Below are positions 1 to 7,487 of a stretch of 39,355 bases of DNA, one piece after another; position 1 is the first letter of the stretch, and the number at the start of each line of letters is the position of its first letter. A program made the position numbers and the translations under genes. This stretch comes from Bacillota bacterium (GTDB lineage: Bacteria; Bacillota; Sulfobacillia; JAJYWN01). The stretch spans positions 1-39,355 of the forward strand of contig JAJYWN010000005.1 in NCBI GenBank assembly GCA_021791495.1, read 5' to 3'. Under the pieces are notes generated by a model. The model saw nothing but the letters and a program-made list of their open reading frames with translations. It had not been told where the DNA came from and did no database searches.

Positions 1-348
1 GTCACCGGGGTCCACGAAGGCCCAAACCAGGTGGGAAAGGCCTTCCTTCGAGCCGATGAGGGCCACGACCTCGTTCTTCGGATCGGCAGTCACGCCGAAC
101 CGGCGCTGGTAATAGTCGGCCGCCGCCTGGCGGAATTCCAGAGCCCCCTCGTAATCGGGGTAGCGGTGATAGGTCGCGGCCTCGGCGGCCAGCTTGTCTA
201 CCACATAGGTGGGCGCCGGCTGGTCGGGATCGCCGATGCCAAGGTTGATGATGTCCACACCGCGGGCCTGGGCCTCTTTCCGCTTCTTGTCGATGGTGGC
301 GAAAAGGTAAGGCGGGACGGTGGCGATACGGTCGGCCTTGCGTAGCAT
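1..348 (-). CDS. dapL: LL-diaminopimelate aminotransferase, N-terminal part (runs off left edge)
   Basis: The first 116 codons of a PLP-dependent class I/II aminotransferase, starting at ATG 348-346 and still open at base 1. The N-terminus reads MLRKADRIATVPPYLFATID, followed by the LGIGDPDQPAP motif and a YHRYPDYEG segment, which is the pattern of DapL-type enzymes. DapL converts tetrahydrodipicolinate directly to LL-diaminopimelate using glutamate, bypassing the succinylase and acetylase branches of lysine/peptidoglycan precursor synthesis. It lies 79 bases downstream of dapF on the same strand, and DapF uses its product, so co-transcription is likely. The PLP lysine lies beyond the edge and cannot be checked. 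Another class I aminotransferase is possible, but the dapF neighbour favours DapL. Confidence 0.88.
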   Translation of the reverse strand, partial: MLRKADRIATVPPYLFATIDKKRKEAQARGVDIINLGIGDPDQPAPTYVVDKLAAEAATYHRYPDYEGALEFRQAAADYYQRRFGVTADPKNEVVALIGSKEGLSHLVWAFVDPGD

Positions 349-427
349 GGGTCAGTGCCTCCTGGCGAGAAGATTCTGCTATGCCTAAGGTTTCCTCTGT
401 GCCTGAGATTCCTCGCTTAGTTTCGGC

Positions 428-1291
428 TCAGCGCAGTGGGTAGGTGCCGGTAAAGACCTCCACGGCCGGGCCGGTCATGTACACGTGATCGTCGGCTCCC
501 CACTCGAGTTCCAGGTCTCCCCCTAAGAGGTGGATGGTGGCGCGCCGGGCGGACTTCCTATTCAGGACCGAAGCGACGATGGTGGCGGAAGCCCCCGTAC
601 CGCAGGCCAAGGTAATACCGGAACCGCGCTCCCACACCCGCATGATCAACTCGGTCGGCGAGACCACCTGCACGAACTCAATGTTCGCCCGGCGCGGGAA
701 GTCGGGGTGGTGTTCGAGCTTGGGACCGATGGCGACCACGTCAACCTTCTCCATGTCGTCTACGAAGAAAACTGCGTGCGGGTTTCCCATGGAGACGCCG
801 GTGCCGGTCCAGGGACGCCCGTCCACATCGATAGTGAAACCGACCGCCAGTTCGTCGGGGCCCACAGCCGTGGTGGGGACGTCGCGGCCCCGGTAACGGG
901 GAACGCCCATGTCCACGCGGGCGCCGTAGACCTTGCCATCTCTTTCGATGATCGTCGGGCGGATGATGCCGGCCAGGGTTTCCACAGCCAGTTCCTTCTT
1001 CTTCGTCAGGCCGTGCTCGTAGACGTAGCGGGCCACGCAGCGCATGGCGTTTCCGCACATCTCCCCTTCCGTTCCGTCGATGCAGTTGAACATCCGCATG
1101 CGGAAATCGGCCACTCTGGATGGCAAGATCAAGATGATACCGTCGCCGCCGATACCGAAGTGGCGGTCGCTGGCGCGCCTAGACACTTCGCCGATGGGGA
1201 TTCCCTCGATGGTGTCCTCGGTCACGTCCTCCTCGAAACCGTTGATATAGATGTAGTCGTTCCCGGCACCCTGCATCTTCGTGAAGCGCAC
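428..1291 (-). CDS. dapF: Diaminopimelate epimerase
   Basis: A 287-residue protein of normal DapF length. It isomerises LL- to meso-diaminopimelate, the precursor of lysine and of the peptidoglycan cross-link. The cofactor-independent two-cysteine mechanism is visible: Cys79 in EMCGNAMRC and Cys230 in LACGTGA. Other family signatures are MQGAGNDYIYI at residues 6-16, FGIGGDG at 45-51 and MGNPHAVFF at 168-176. The start is GTG at 1291-1289 (RFTKMQGAGND), with a GGAGG about 10 bases upstream. It is followed by dapL on the same strand, making a two-gene LL-DAP to meso-DAP module. Confidence 0.96.
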   Translation of the reverse strand: MRFTKMQGAGNDYIYINGFEEDVTEDTIEGIPIGEVSRRASDRHFGIGGDGIILILPSRVADFRMRMFNCIDGTEGEMCGNAMRCVARYVYEHGLTKKKELAVETLAGIIRPTIIERDGKVYGARVDMGVPRYRGRDVPTTAVGPDELAVGFTIDVDGRPWTGTGVSMGNPHAVFFVDDMEKVDVVAIGPKLEHHPDFPRRANIEFVQVVSPTELIMRVWERGSGITLACGTGASATIVASVLNRKSARRATIHLLGGDLELEWGADDHVYMTGPAVEVFTGTYPLR

Positions 1292-1696
1292 TTTTCGAGG
1301 ACCTCCGTTCGGCGGAAAACCGCCGGCGTTGCCACCGCGAGCTGTGAAGCGCTACCACAGGTATTCATCTTTGGTGCCAATTTTACCCGCAGAAAACTGG
1401 GGCTACAAGAGAAAAGTATGCATGGAGAACTAGTACGACCCTGGGTCTAGTCGCGTGTATCTTGAATGCACACGTCGGCCAATCGTGTGTCCCGATGCGA
1501 CACACTAGTTCCTCCAGACACAAGCGACGCCGGAACGGTCGAAAGGTCCGAACGCTTATCCCTCTGGCGTGGCGGAAAGTTCGGGAAGCCACCCCCGGCC
1601 CGCCCCCTCCCCGCGACCCAGGTGGGGAAATATCACGTGCCGCCGGCCAGCACCACCCATCAGGCCACCAGGCCATTTAGGAACAGATCTGCTAGT
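1292..1696. other. 405-base intergenic region, no convincing gene
   Basis: Non-coding space between the Ca2+ ATPase stop and the dapF start. It must hold the dapF promoter and the end of the ATPase transcript. One clean hairpin is visible: GTGTGTC at 1485-1491 pairs perfectly with GACACAC at 1499-1505 across a 7-base loop. A short palindrome GACCC-T-GGGTC lies at about 1437-1447. Neither is followed by a U-run on either strand. No lysine riboswitch or T-box core motif was recognised. A 97-codon minus-strand frame covers part of it but has no recognisable family. Confidence 0.5.
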
Positions 1697-4600
1697 CTAG
1701 GAGGATCTCTCAATTCTGACTAAGCGCTCGCGGCCATAGTAGATGAAGATGCGCCGCAGGCCCACCAGGAAGTTGCCCAGGCCCGACGCGACGAGGACCA
1801 CCAGCCACTCCGTCGGGCCCAGGGGGACGGTTTCGAAAACCGGCTGGAGGGGGCGCCAGTGTACGGCGCCCAGAAGCATGACGAACGACAAGAGTGAGGC
1901 GCCCGTCAGCCACCAGTTCGTGAAGGCGCCCATCGCCAGGGGGCCGCGGCTCTCCGATCGGCAGTCGAAAACGTAGATGAGCTGGGCGGTAATGAGGGTG
2001 GCGAAGGCGACGCTACGGGCGTATGGCAAGTCCCCGGGGACGCGGGCCATGGCCCAGAGGAAGGCAGCCAGGGTCGGCAGCCCCACCAGGAGGCCGCGAC
2101 CGAGAATCTTTATGCCGAGGCGCCGCGCGAAGATGCCTTCGTCGGGCGGACGGGGCGGGCGCCGCACCAGGGCGCGCTCGGGCTTCTCCAGACCCAAAGC
2201 CATGGCGGGCAGGCCGTCGGTGACCAGGTTCATCCACAGGATTTGGATGGGCGTCAGGGGCAGGGGCAGCCCGGCGGCCAGAGCGCCGGCCACGGTGATG
2301 ATCTCCCCGAGGTTGCATCCCAGGAGGTAGCGGACGAACTTGCGGATATTGTCGTAGATGGCACGGCCTTCCTCGACGGCGGCGACGATGGAGGCGAAGT
2401 TGTCGTCGGTGAGGACCATGGCCGAGGCTTCCTTGGTGACGTCGGTGCCCGAAATGCCCATGGCCACGCCGATGTCGGCTTCCTTGACCGCCGGAGCGTC
2501 ATTCACTCCATCTCCAGTCATGGCCACGATGTGGCCGTTTTCCTTCAAGGCCCGGACGATGCGGAGCTTGTGGCCGGGTGAGACCCGGGCGTAAACCCGT
2601 ACAGTACGGGCACGGCGGGCCAATTCCCGGTCGTCCAGGCGGTCCAGTTCGGCCCCGGTAAGAAGCATGCCGCCCGGCCCGCCGGCGCGCCCCGGCCCCG
2701 CCGCACTGCCGTTTCCGAGGATTTGGCCGAACAGGCCGATCTCCTCGGCCACCGCGGCCGCTGTGGCCGGGTGGTCACCGGTGATCATCACCGGCATGAT
2801 GCCCGCTCCCAGGCACACCTGGACGGCCCGGTACACCTCCGGCCGCGGCGGGTCCATCATTCCCATCATTCCGGCGAAGACCAGGTCCCGCTCAGCCACA
2901 TCCGCCGTCCAAGCCTCCGTGCCCACCAGACTCCCCTGCGCCGGCGCCACGGGCCGGTAGGCCATGGCCAGGACCCGCAGGGCTTTTCGCGCCATTCCCT
3001 CAGCCTGACGGGCCAGGCGGGACCGGTCGATGGGCAAGATGGGCCGTATGCCGCCGCCATCATCAAGGATGTGGGTGCAGAGGTCGGCGATGGTATCCGG
3101 AGCCCCCTTCACCAGGACCATCAATCCAGTTCGGCCACCGGCCGCCCCGGCCCGGCGGCGGACTTCCGCGGTCCCGCCGCTCCCCTCCCATCTTTCCCCC
3201 TCAGCCCAGCGGTGCACCGTAGACATGCGCCGGCGGGCCGACTCGAAGGGGATCTCGACCACCCGTGGGTAACGGGCAACCGTCTTTCCTTGGCGGACCC
3301 CCCCCTTCGCCGCCGCCGCCAACAATGCCACCTCGGTGGGGTCCCCCTGCCCTCCTTCCGCCAGGCTGGCATTGTTGCACAGGGTAGCGATGAGCAGGGT
3401 CCATTGCAGGGCGGGGGATGCCGCGGTGTCGGCCACGGGTCGGCCCCCGGTCGCGAAACCGCCCGAAAACTCTCCTTCCTTCCCGGAGACAACGTAGGAA
3501 GTCCGGCCCACCACCACTTCGCGCACGGTCATGACGTTTTGGGTCAAGGTCCCGGTCTTATCGGAACAGATGACCGTGGCACATCCCAAGGTTTCCACGG
3601 CCGGCAGCCGCCGGGTGATGGCATGCCTGGCGGCCATGCGTCGCACGCCCAGGGCCAAAGTGATGGTGACAATGGCCGGCAGGCCTTCCGGGACCGCCGC
3701 CACGGCCAGACTGATACCCGCCAGCACCATGGCCAATAGCTTCTCTCCGTGGGCGATGCCCATCACCACCACGGCGGCGCAGATAGCCAAGGAGAGGACA
3801 ATGAGGCTCTTCCCAAGCTGCTCGAAACGGCGCATCAACGGAGTCTCTTCGGATTCCGCCTCCGTAATGAGGCCGGCGATGTGGCCCACCTCGGTGTTCA
3901 TGCCAGTGGCCACCGCCACGGCGCGCGCCCTTCCCCTGGTGACCAGGCTGCCCATGTGGACCATGTTCCGCCGGTCGCCCAGAGCACAGTCCCCGGGGAG
4001 GCCGGTGACCGCCTCCTTCTTCGCGGGCCGGGACTCGCCCGTCAGCGCGGATTCGTCGCAGTACAATTGGCTGGCCTGAAAGAGCCGGGCGTCGGCCGGT
4101 ACCCGGTCACCGGCATCCAGGAGCAGGATGTCTCCCGGCACCAGCCGCGTGGCCGGCAGGCGCGTCTCCACCCCATCCCGCAGCACCACGGCCGTAGGGG
4201 CCGTCATCTGCCGGAGGGCGGCGATGGCCTGCTCCGCCCGGTATTCCTGGAAAACGCCCAAGGCGGCGTTAAGGGCGACGATGGCCAGGATGGCATAGGC
4301 GTCGAGACGCTCGCCGATGAGCCCGGAGAAAGCCGCCGCGGCCAGCAGCATGAGGACCATGGTGTCCTTAAACTGGGCGAGGAAGAGCTTCAGGACGGAG
4401 GCGCGGGGCGGTTCTACCAGGGAGTTGGGCCCGAAGTGTTCCAGGCGCGCCGCCGCCTCCACTTGGGACAGACCGCGTTCCAGGTCGGTCTCACCTTCGC
4501 GGAGGATTTCCTCCATCTGCATGCTGTGCCAGGCCCGCTCCGGCAAATGCCGCACCCCCTGGACGTGGGTGAAGTCTCCCTCCGTCGGCCCTTCCCACAC
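1697..4600 (-). CDS. Calcium-translocating P-type ATPase (SERCA/YloB-like, P2A)
   Basis: A 967-residue cation-pumping ATPase with all P-type landmarks: TGES (187-190) in the actuator domain, phosphorylated Asp347 in [14 protein letters not shown] (498-502) in the nucleotide domain, and hinge motifs TGDH (607-610) and TGDGVNDAP (695-703). The Ca2+-site residues of SERCA are conserved: PEGLP in M4 (Glu305), NLGE in M5 (Asn763, Glu766) and NLVTD in M6 (Asn791, Asp795). This supports Ca2+ export. Gly/Ala-rich loops at about 472-491 and 629-644 are longer than usual. The start is uncertain: GTG 4600 has a weak ribosome site and a start nearer the MQMEEIL segment (about residue 27) is possible. B. 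subtilis yloB, next to the rqcH homologue yloA, is the likely counterpart. Confidence 0.94.
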   Translation of the reverse strand: MWEGPTEGDFTHVQGVRHLPERAWHSMQMEEILREGETDLERGLSQVEAAARLEHFGPNSLVEPPRASVLKLFLAQFKDTMVLMLLAAAAFSGLIGERLDAYAILAIVALNAALGVFQEYRAEQAIAALRQMTAPTAVVLRDGVETRLPATRLVPGDILLLDAGDRVPADARLFQASQLYCDESALTGESRPAKKEAVTGLPGDCALGDRRNMVHMGSLVTRGRARAVAVATGMNTEVGHIAGLITEAESEETPLMRRFEQLGKSLIVLSLAICAAVVVMGIAHGEKLLAMVLAGISLAVAAVPEGLPAIVTITLALGVRRMAARHAITRRLPAVETLGCATVICSDKTGTLTQNVMTVREVVVGRTSYVVSGKEGEFSGGFATGGRPVADTAASPALQWTLLIATLCNNASLAEGGQGDPTEVALLAAAAKGGVRQGKTVARYPRVVEIPFESARRRMSTVHRWAEGERWEGSGGTAEVRRRAGAAGGRTGLMVLVKGAPDTIADLCTHILDDGGGIRPILPIDRSRLARQAEGMARKALRVLAMAYRPVAPAQGSLVGTEAWTADVAERDLVFAGMMGMMDPPRPEVYRAVQVCLGAGIMPVMITGDHPATAAAVAEEIGLFGQILGNGSAAGPGRAGGPGGMLLTGAELDRLDDRELARRARTVRVYARVSPGHKLRIVRALKENGHIVAMTGDGVNDAPAVKEADIGVAMGISGTDVTKEASAMVLTDDNFASIVAAVEEGRAIYDNIRKFVRYLLGCNLGEIITVAGALAAGLPLPLTPIQILWMNLVTDGLPAMALGLEKPERALVRRPPRPPDEGIFARRLGIKILGRGLLVGLPTLAAFLWAMARVPGDLPYARSVAFATLITAQLIYVFDCRSESRGPLAMGAFTNWWLTGASLLSFVMLLGAVHWRPLQPVFETVPLGPTEWLVVLVASGLGNFLVGLRRIFIYYGRERLVRIERSS

Positions 4601-4670
4601 GTCCCAGGAAGTTTATGAGGAACTTTGTCGGAACAGAAGAGCCAGGAGGGTTGGAAGGTCCGCCCTGCTC

Positions 4671-5408
4671 CTACCGGGTCGACCGCTCCCGCGCCCGCTG
4701 GCGCCGGCGCCAGAACCAGAAGATGGCGAAAACCACCCAGGTCGAAATCAGGCTGACGGTGCGGACGAGTCCGAATTCGGGGCTGGTCTCGGGGTAGGTA
4801 GCATGATAGCCCTTGAAGTAGTCCAGATAGTCGTCCACCAAGAACCAGGCCATGGCGAAGAGGAGCGAGTTCCGCGAGGAGGGGTGGCGGCGGAAGAAGA
4901 GAAGGGCCTGGACCAGCATGGCTCCGTGCGACAGGAACAGCATCAGGTCGACCCAGACGAAGGCGCCGCCCATCTTCCAATACAGCCCGATGATGAACAT
5001 GGTCCAGAAGCCGTATTTCACCAGTCCAAGGTAAGCCAGGCCATCGATGGGGGTGTAGGTGCCGGCCGCGTCCGCGCCGTCCCCGTGGCCTATCCGTCCG
5101 CTCCACAGGAGAAGGAGAAGCAATATGGTCAGGTAGAAGGTGGACAAGGGGCTGTCGGCGACGAAGATCCACACCCACGGTGACGTGGTGGCAAGTTGGT
5201 CGCGATACCAGTAGAAGCCGTAAAGGCTGCCCAGAAAGTTGATGACCACCAGGGCCAGGATCAGCGGCCGCTGGTCGGGAATGGACAGGAACCAGTTCCA
5301 GAGCGGAAGGATCACGCCGGCCAGACCCGGCCGGCGCTCGGCCTTGGTTCCGGCCTGAGACCGGGAATTGGACTGGGACTGAGAGTTACCGGCCAACCTG
5401 TCATCCAC
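4671..5408 (-). CDS. DUF1405 family integral membrane protein (YpjA-like)
   Basis: About 245 residues with several hydrophobic helices: roughly residues 48-66 (LALVVINFLGSLYGFYW), 88-101, 125-145, a segment with LSHGAMLVQALLFF, and a last helix near the C-terminus followed by an Arg-rich cytoplasmic tail. The order INFLGSLYGFYWYRDQL ... DSPLSTFY ... KYGFW ... SHGAM ... DYLDYFKG matches DUF1405 proteins such as B. subtilis YpjA, whose function is unknown. The frame is open further upstream, but those codons would run into the divergent MBL gene. The chosen GTG (5408) and a TTG four codons on are the only reasonable starts, and neither has a strong ribosome site. About 70 bases upstream of the ATPase on the same strand. 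Confidence 0.85.
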   Translation of the reverse strand: MDDRLAGNSQSQSNSRSQAGTKAERRPGLAGVILPLWNWFLSIPDQRPLILALVVINFLGSLYGFYWYRDQLATTSPWVWIFVADSPLSTFYLTILLLLLLWSGRIGHGDGADAAGTYTPIDGLAYLGLVKYGFWTMFIIGLYWKMGGAFVWVDLMLFLSHGAMLVQALLFFRRHPSSRNSLLFAMAWFLVDDYLDYFKGYHATYPETSPEFGLVRTVSLISTWVVFAIFWFWRRRQRARERSTR

Positions 5409-5474
5409 TCCCTGTCCAAGAGCATACCACAGGCGGAGGGCGGGGCGAAACCCGGCTGAAGGAGTCAAAAGCAG

Positions 5475-6518
5475 GTGCCAGAGACACGAATCTTGGCAAG
5501 GTATGGCCCTTTGACGGTGATCGGCGGTGCCAATGAAGGGCGTTTCCCTTGGTGCAATACGGTCGTGGTGGGCGGCGCGGCGGTCATCGACCCCGGATGC
5601 GGCACGGATGCCTTGAAACAGGTGGCTTCCGAGATTTGGGGCGGGCGCGGGCCCGAATTCGTCGTGAACACCCACTACCATTTCGACCACGTTTCAGGTA
5701 ACTCGCTATTCCCTGCGGCGCGCTGGCTGAACAACCCGAAGGAAGCGGAAGCCTTCCGGAGCCGGGCGGGGTTAGGCCAGCTTATGGGTGCGGCGGAAGT
5801 CTATGGGGCGGACGTCGCCGCCCAATGGCTGCAGGGCGCCGGCCTGCTGGGCAAACCGCGTCTGGGCCTGGCTCCTTACTATCGTAAGGAATGGTGGGCA
5901 TCCACGGGCCGGGTGGACGGGGTGTACCAGGTGGGCCGCGAGTTCGCCTTGGGCGGCGCCAGCGGCCGCGGCGGCACCGGCGGTGGCGGCACCGGTACCG
6001 GCGGATACCGATCGGGCGTGAAAGTGGTGATGGTGGAAACACCCGGTCACACCCAAGGATTCTGTTGCCCCTATTTCCCGGAGCATGGCGTGGTTTGCAC
6101 CGGTGACTACGACCTGACCTCCTTCGGCCCCTGGTACGCGGGGGCCGACAGCGATTTCGAGGCCATGCGCCGGTCGGCCGGGCACCTCTTGGAGCTGGAC
6201 GCAAGACATTTCGTCACCGGCCACCAGAAGGGCGTCGTAGACCGCTCCCAGTTCGAGGCCGGCCTGCGGGATTTCCTGGCGGTCATCGACCGGCGGCACG
6301 GGGAGTACCTGCGGCTGGTGCGGGAGGGACGCGATTTCGAAGCCATCGTCGCCGCCGGGGTTCTATATCCGCCCCGCTTCCACGTGGACCCCTGGATCGT
6401 AATGTGGGAACGGCTCTCCGCCGCCAAACACCTGCGGCGCCTGGCCGACGAAGGATGGAACGTGCCACCGGTGGAGGTCCGGGCGCCGGCTGATGAGGTT
6501 CCGCCGGAAGGCGATTAG
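5475..6518 (+). CDS. MBL-fold metallo-hydrolase
   Basis: A 347-residue metallo-beta-lactamase-fold protein. The zinc motif is HYHFDH (His67, His69, Asp71, His72), followed by His192 in TPGHTQG, Asp211 in CTGDYD and His250 in FVTGH, so both metal sites look complete. The substrate cannot be told from sequence; glyoxalase II-like or lactonase-like hydrolysis are possibilities. Residues ~160-178 are an unusual glycine-rich insertion between the core and the TPGH strand. The start is GTG at 5475, with AAGGAG about 10 bases upstream. It diverges from the DUF1405 gene. The next gene begins 12 bases after the stop behind AGGAGG, so the two are probably translated from one message. Confidence 0.88.
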   Translation: MPETRILARYGPLTVIGGANEGRFPWCNTVVVGGAAVIDPGCGTDALKQVASEIWGGRGPEFVVNTHYHFDHVSGNSLFPAARWLNNPKEAEAFRSRAGLGQLMGAAEVYGADVAAQWLQGAGLLGKPRLGLAPYYRKEWWASTGRVDGVYQVGREFALGGASGRGGTGGGGTGTGGYRSGVKVVMVETPGHTQGFCCPYFPEHGVVCTGDYDLTSFGPWYAGADSDFEAMRRSAGHLLELDARHFVTGHQKGVVDRSQFEAGLRDFLAVIDRRHGEYLRLVREGRDFEAIVAAGVLYPPRFHVDPWIVMWERLSAAKHLRRLADEGWNVPPVEVRAPADEVPPEGD

Positions 6519-6530
6519 GAGGCGACGGTC

Positions 6531-7337
6531 ATGCCGAATCTCGAGATAGAGGTCATTCGCGTACAGGGCAAGTGCAGCGCCGACCTGCGCGAGGGCGACC
6601 GGTTTGAGGCCCACGGTCCACACATCACACCTGTGGGGCACGACCGCAACTGCCAGGTCGCCCTGGCTTCGGTGGTTCTGAACGCCGGGAGAGCCCTCTG
6701 CTCGGTGGGCGACCCTCGGGGGGGCGGGGCGCGGGGGCGGTCCACATGCATCTCCTGCATGGACCCTGGAACAGGTGACGGCGGCAACGTGCTGTTCCGC
6801 GTGGGGTTGGGGAACTCGAGGGCCGGAGATCTCGCGGCGGAGCCCGGGACCGCCCCCGAGGTCGCTCCCAAGGCTACCCCAAACGGCCGGATGGTTTTCT
6901 TCCAGCCGGTGGAGATCCACGGGACTTGCCCGGCAGGCTTGACGATCAGCCACCGCTGGGCGGTCCGGGGAATGTCTCTTGTCGCGGCGTCCGTCGACGA
7001 TGGACGTATTTGCCTTGCGGCCACCTCCCACTGGCTCCCCAGCCTGTGGCAACTCCAGGGTGGTCGACGGTTCTTCGCCCATACATCGTGCCCGGGGTGC
7101 ATGGTCCCAGGGGGATCGGAGAACCGCGTCGTGTTCCTGGGCGGGCATGCCGACAAGTGGGGGCTGTGTCGGGTCATCTCCGCGTATCTCCGTGCCGTTC
7201 GAGTGATGGGTGAGAACGAGGCCGCCAGGGCCTGCAAGCTGCGGGCCATGGAGATGCAGGATCAGGGAGACTACCGGGGAGCCAGGCGACAAATGGTCCA
7301 GGCGTTGCGCGCGGTCCGCTCCGGGCAGCGACGTTGA
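6531..7337 (+). CDS. TIGR04076-like protein, possibly with two tandem units
   Basis: A 268-residue cytosolic protein with an ATG start and an AGGAGG site just upstream, 12 bases after the MBL gene. The N-terminal ~95 residues resemble small TIGR04076 proteins: an EIEVIRVQGKCSADLREGDRFE opening, a conserved Cys followed by alanine-rich ALAS (residues ~40-50), then CISCMDPGTG and an NVLFRV strand. A second segment (about 125-215) repeats the theme with HGTCPAGL, a mid Cys and a SCPGC pair, suggesting duplication and divergence. The last ~40 residues look helical and charged (ENEAARACKLRAMEMQDQGDY). Function is unknown. No signal peptide. The family assignment is by eye. Confidence 0.55.
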   Translation: MPNLEIEVIRVQGKCSADLREGDRFEAHGPHITPVGHDRNCQVALASVVLNAGRALCSVGDPRGGGARGRSTCISCMDPGTGDGGNVLFRVGLGNSRAGDLAAEPGTAPEVAPKATPNGRMVFFQPVEIHGTCPAGLTISHRWAVRGMSLVAASVDDGRICLAATSHWLPSLWQLQGGRRFFAHTSCPGCMVPGGSENRVVFLGGHADKWGLCRVISAYLRAVRVMGENEAARACKLRAMEMQDQGDYRGARRQMVQALRAVRSGQRR

Positions 7338-7457
7338 CCCCAGTTGAGCTATGGTGCTAAACTTCAACCGACGCCCGACGTCTGACGGCAGACCGCCTTC
7401 CTGCTCGGCGAGGGCACGAATGACGCGGGTACGAATGACAGGAGCACAAATGATCGT

Positions 7458-7475
7458 AGGAGTGGATGAGCGATC
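7458..7475 (+). promoter_or_regulatory. Ribosome binding site and probable ATC start of rqcH
   Basis: AGGAG at 7458-7462 is followed after 10 bases by ATC (7473-7475), which would begin the peptide xALDGLMVRAL, the conserved N-terminus of the NFACT family. An in-frame TGA at 7467-7469 excludes any start further upstream. The TTG at 7488 is 25 bases from this site, too far for it. The same AGGAG is 3 bases from an ATG at 7466 that opens a five-codon reading frame (MSDRP, stop at 7481-7483) in another frame. A base error at 7475 (G read as C) would also explain the pattern. Confidence 0.55.
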
Positions 7476-7487
7476 GCCCTTGATGGC

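Noticed and set aside
1292-1696. Possible lysine riboswitch or T-box upstream of dapF
   Set aside because: No conserved core of either class was recognised on the minus strand; only short hairpins without a terminator.
2723-4618. Long plus-strand frames across the Ca2+ ATPase gene
   Set aside because: High-GC shadow frames; the minus strand has all P-type ATPase motifs.
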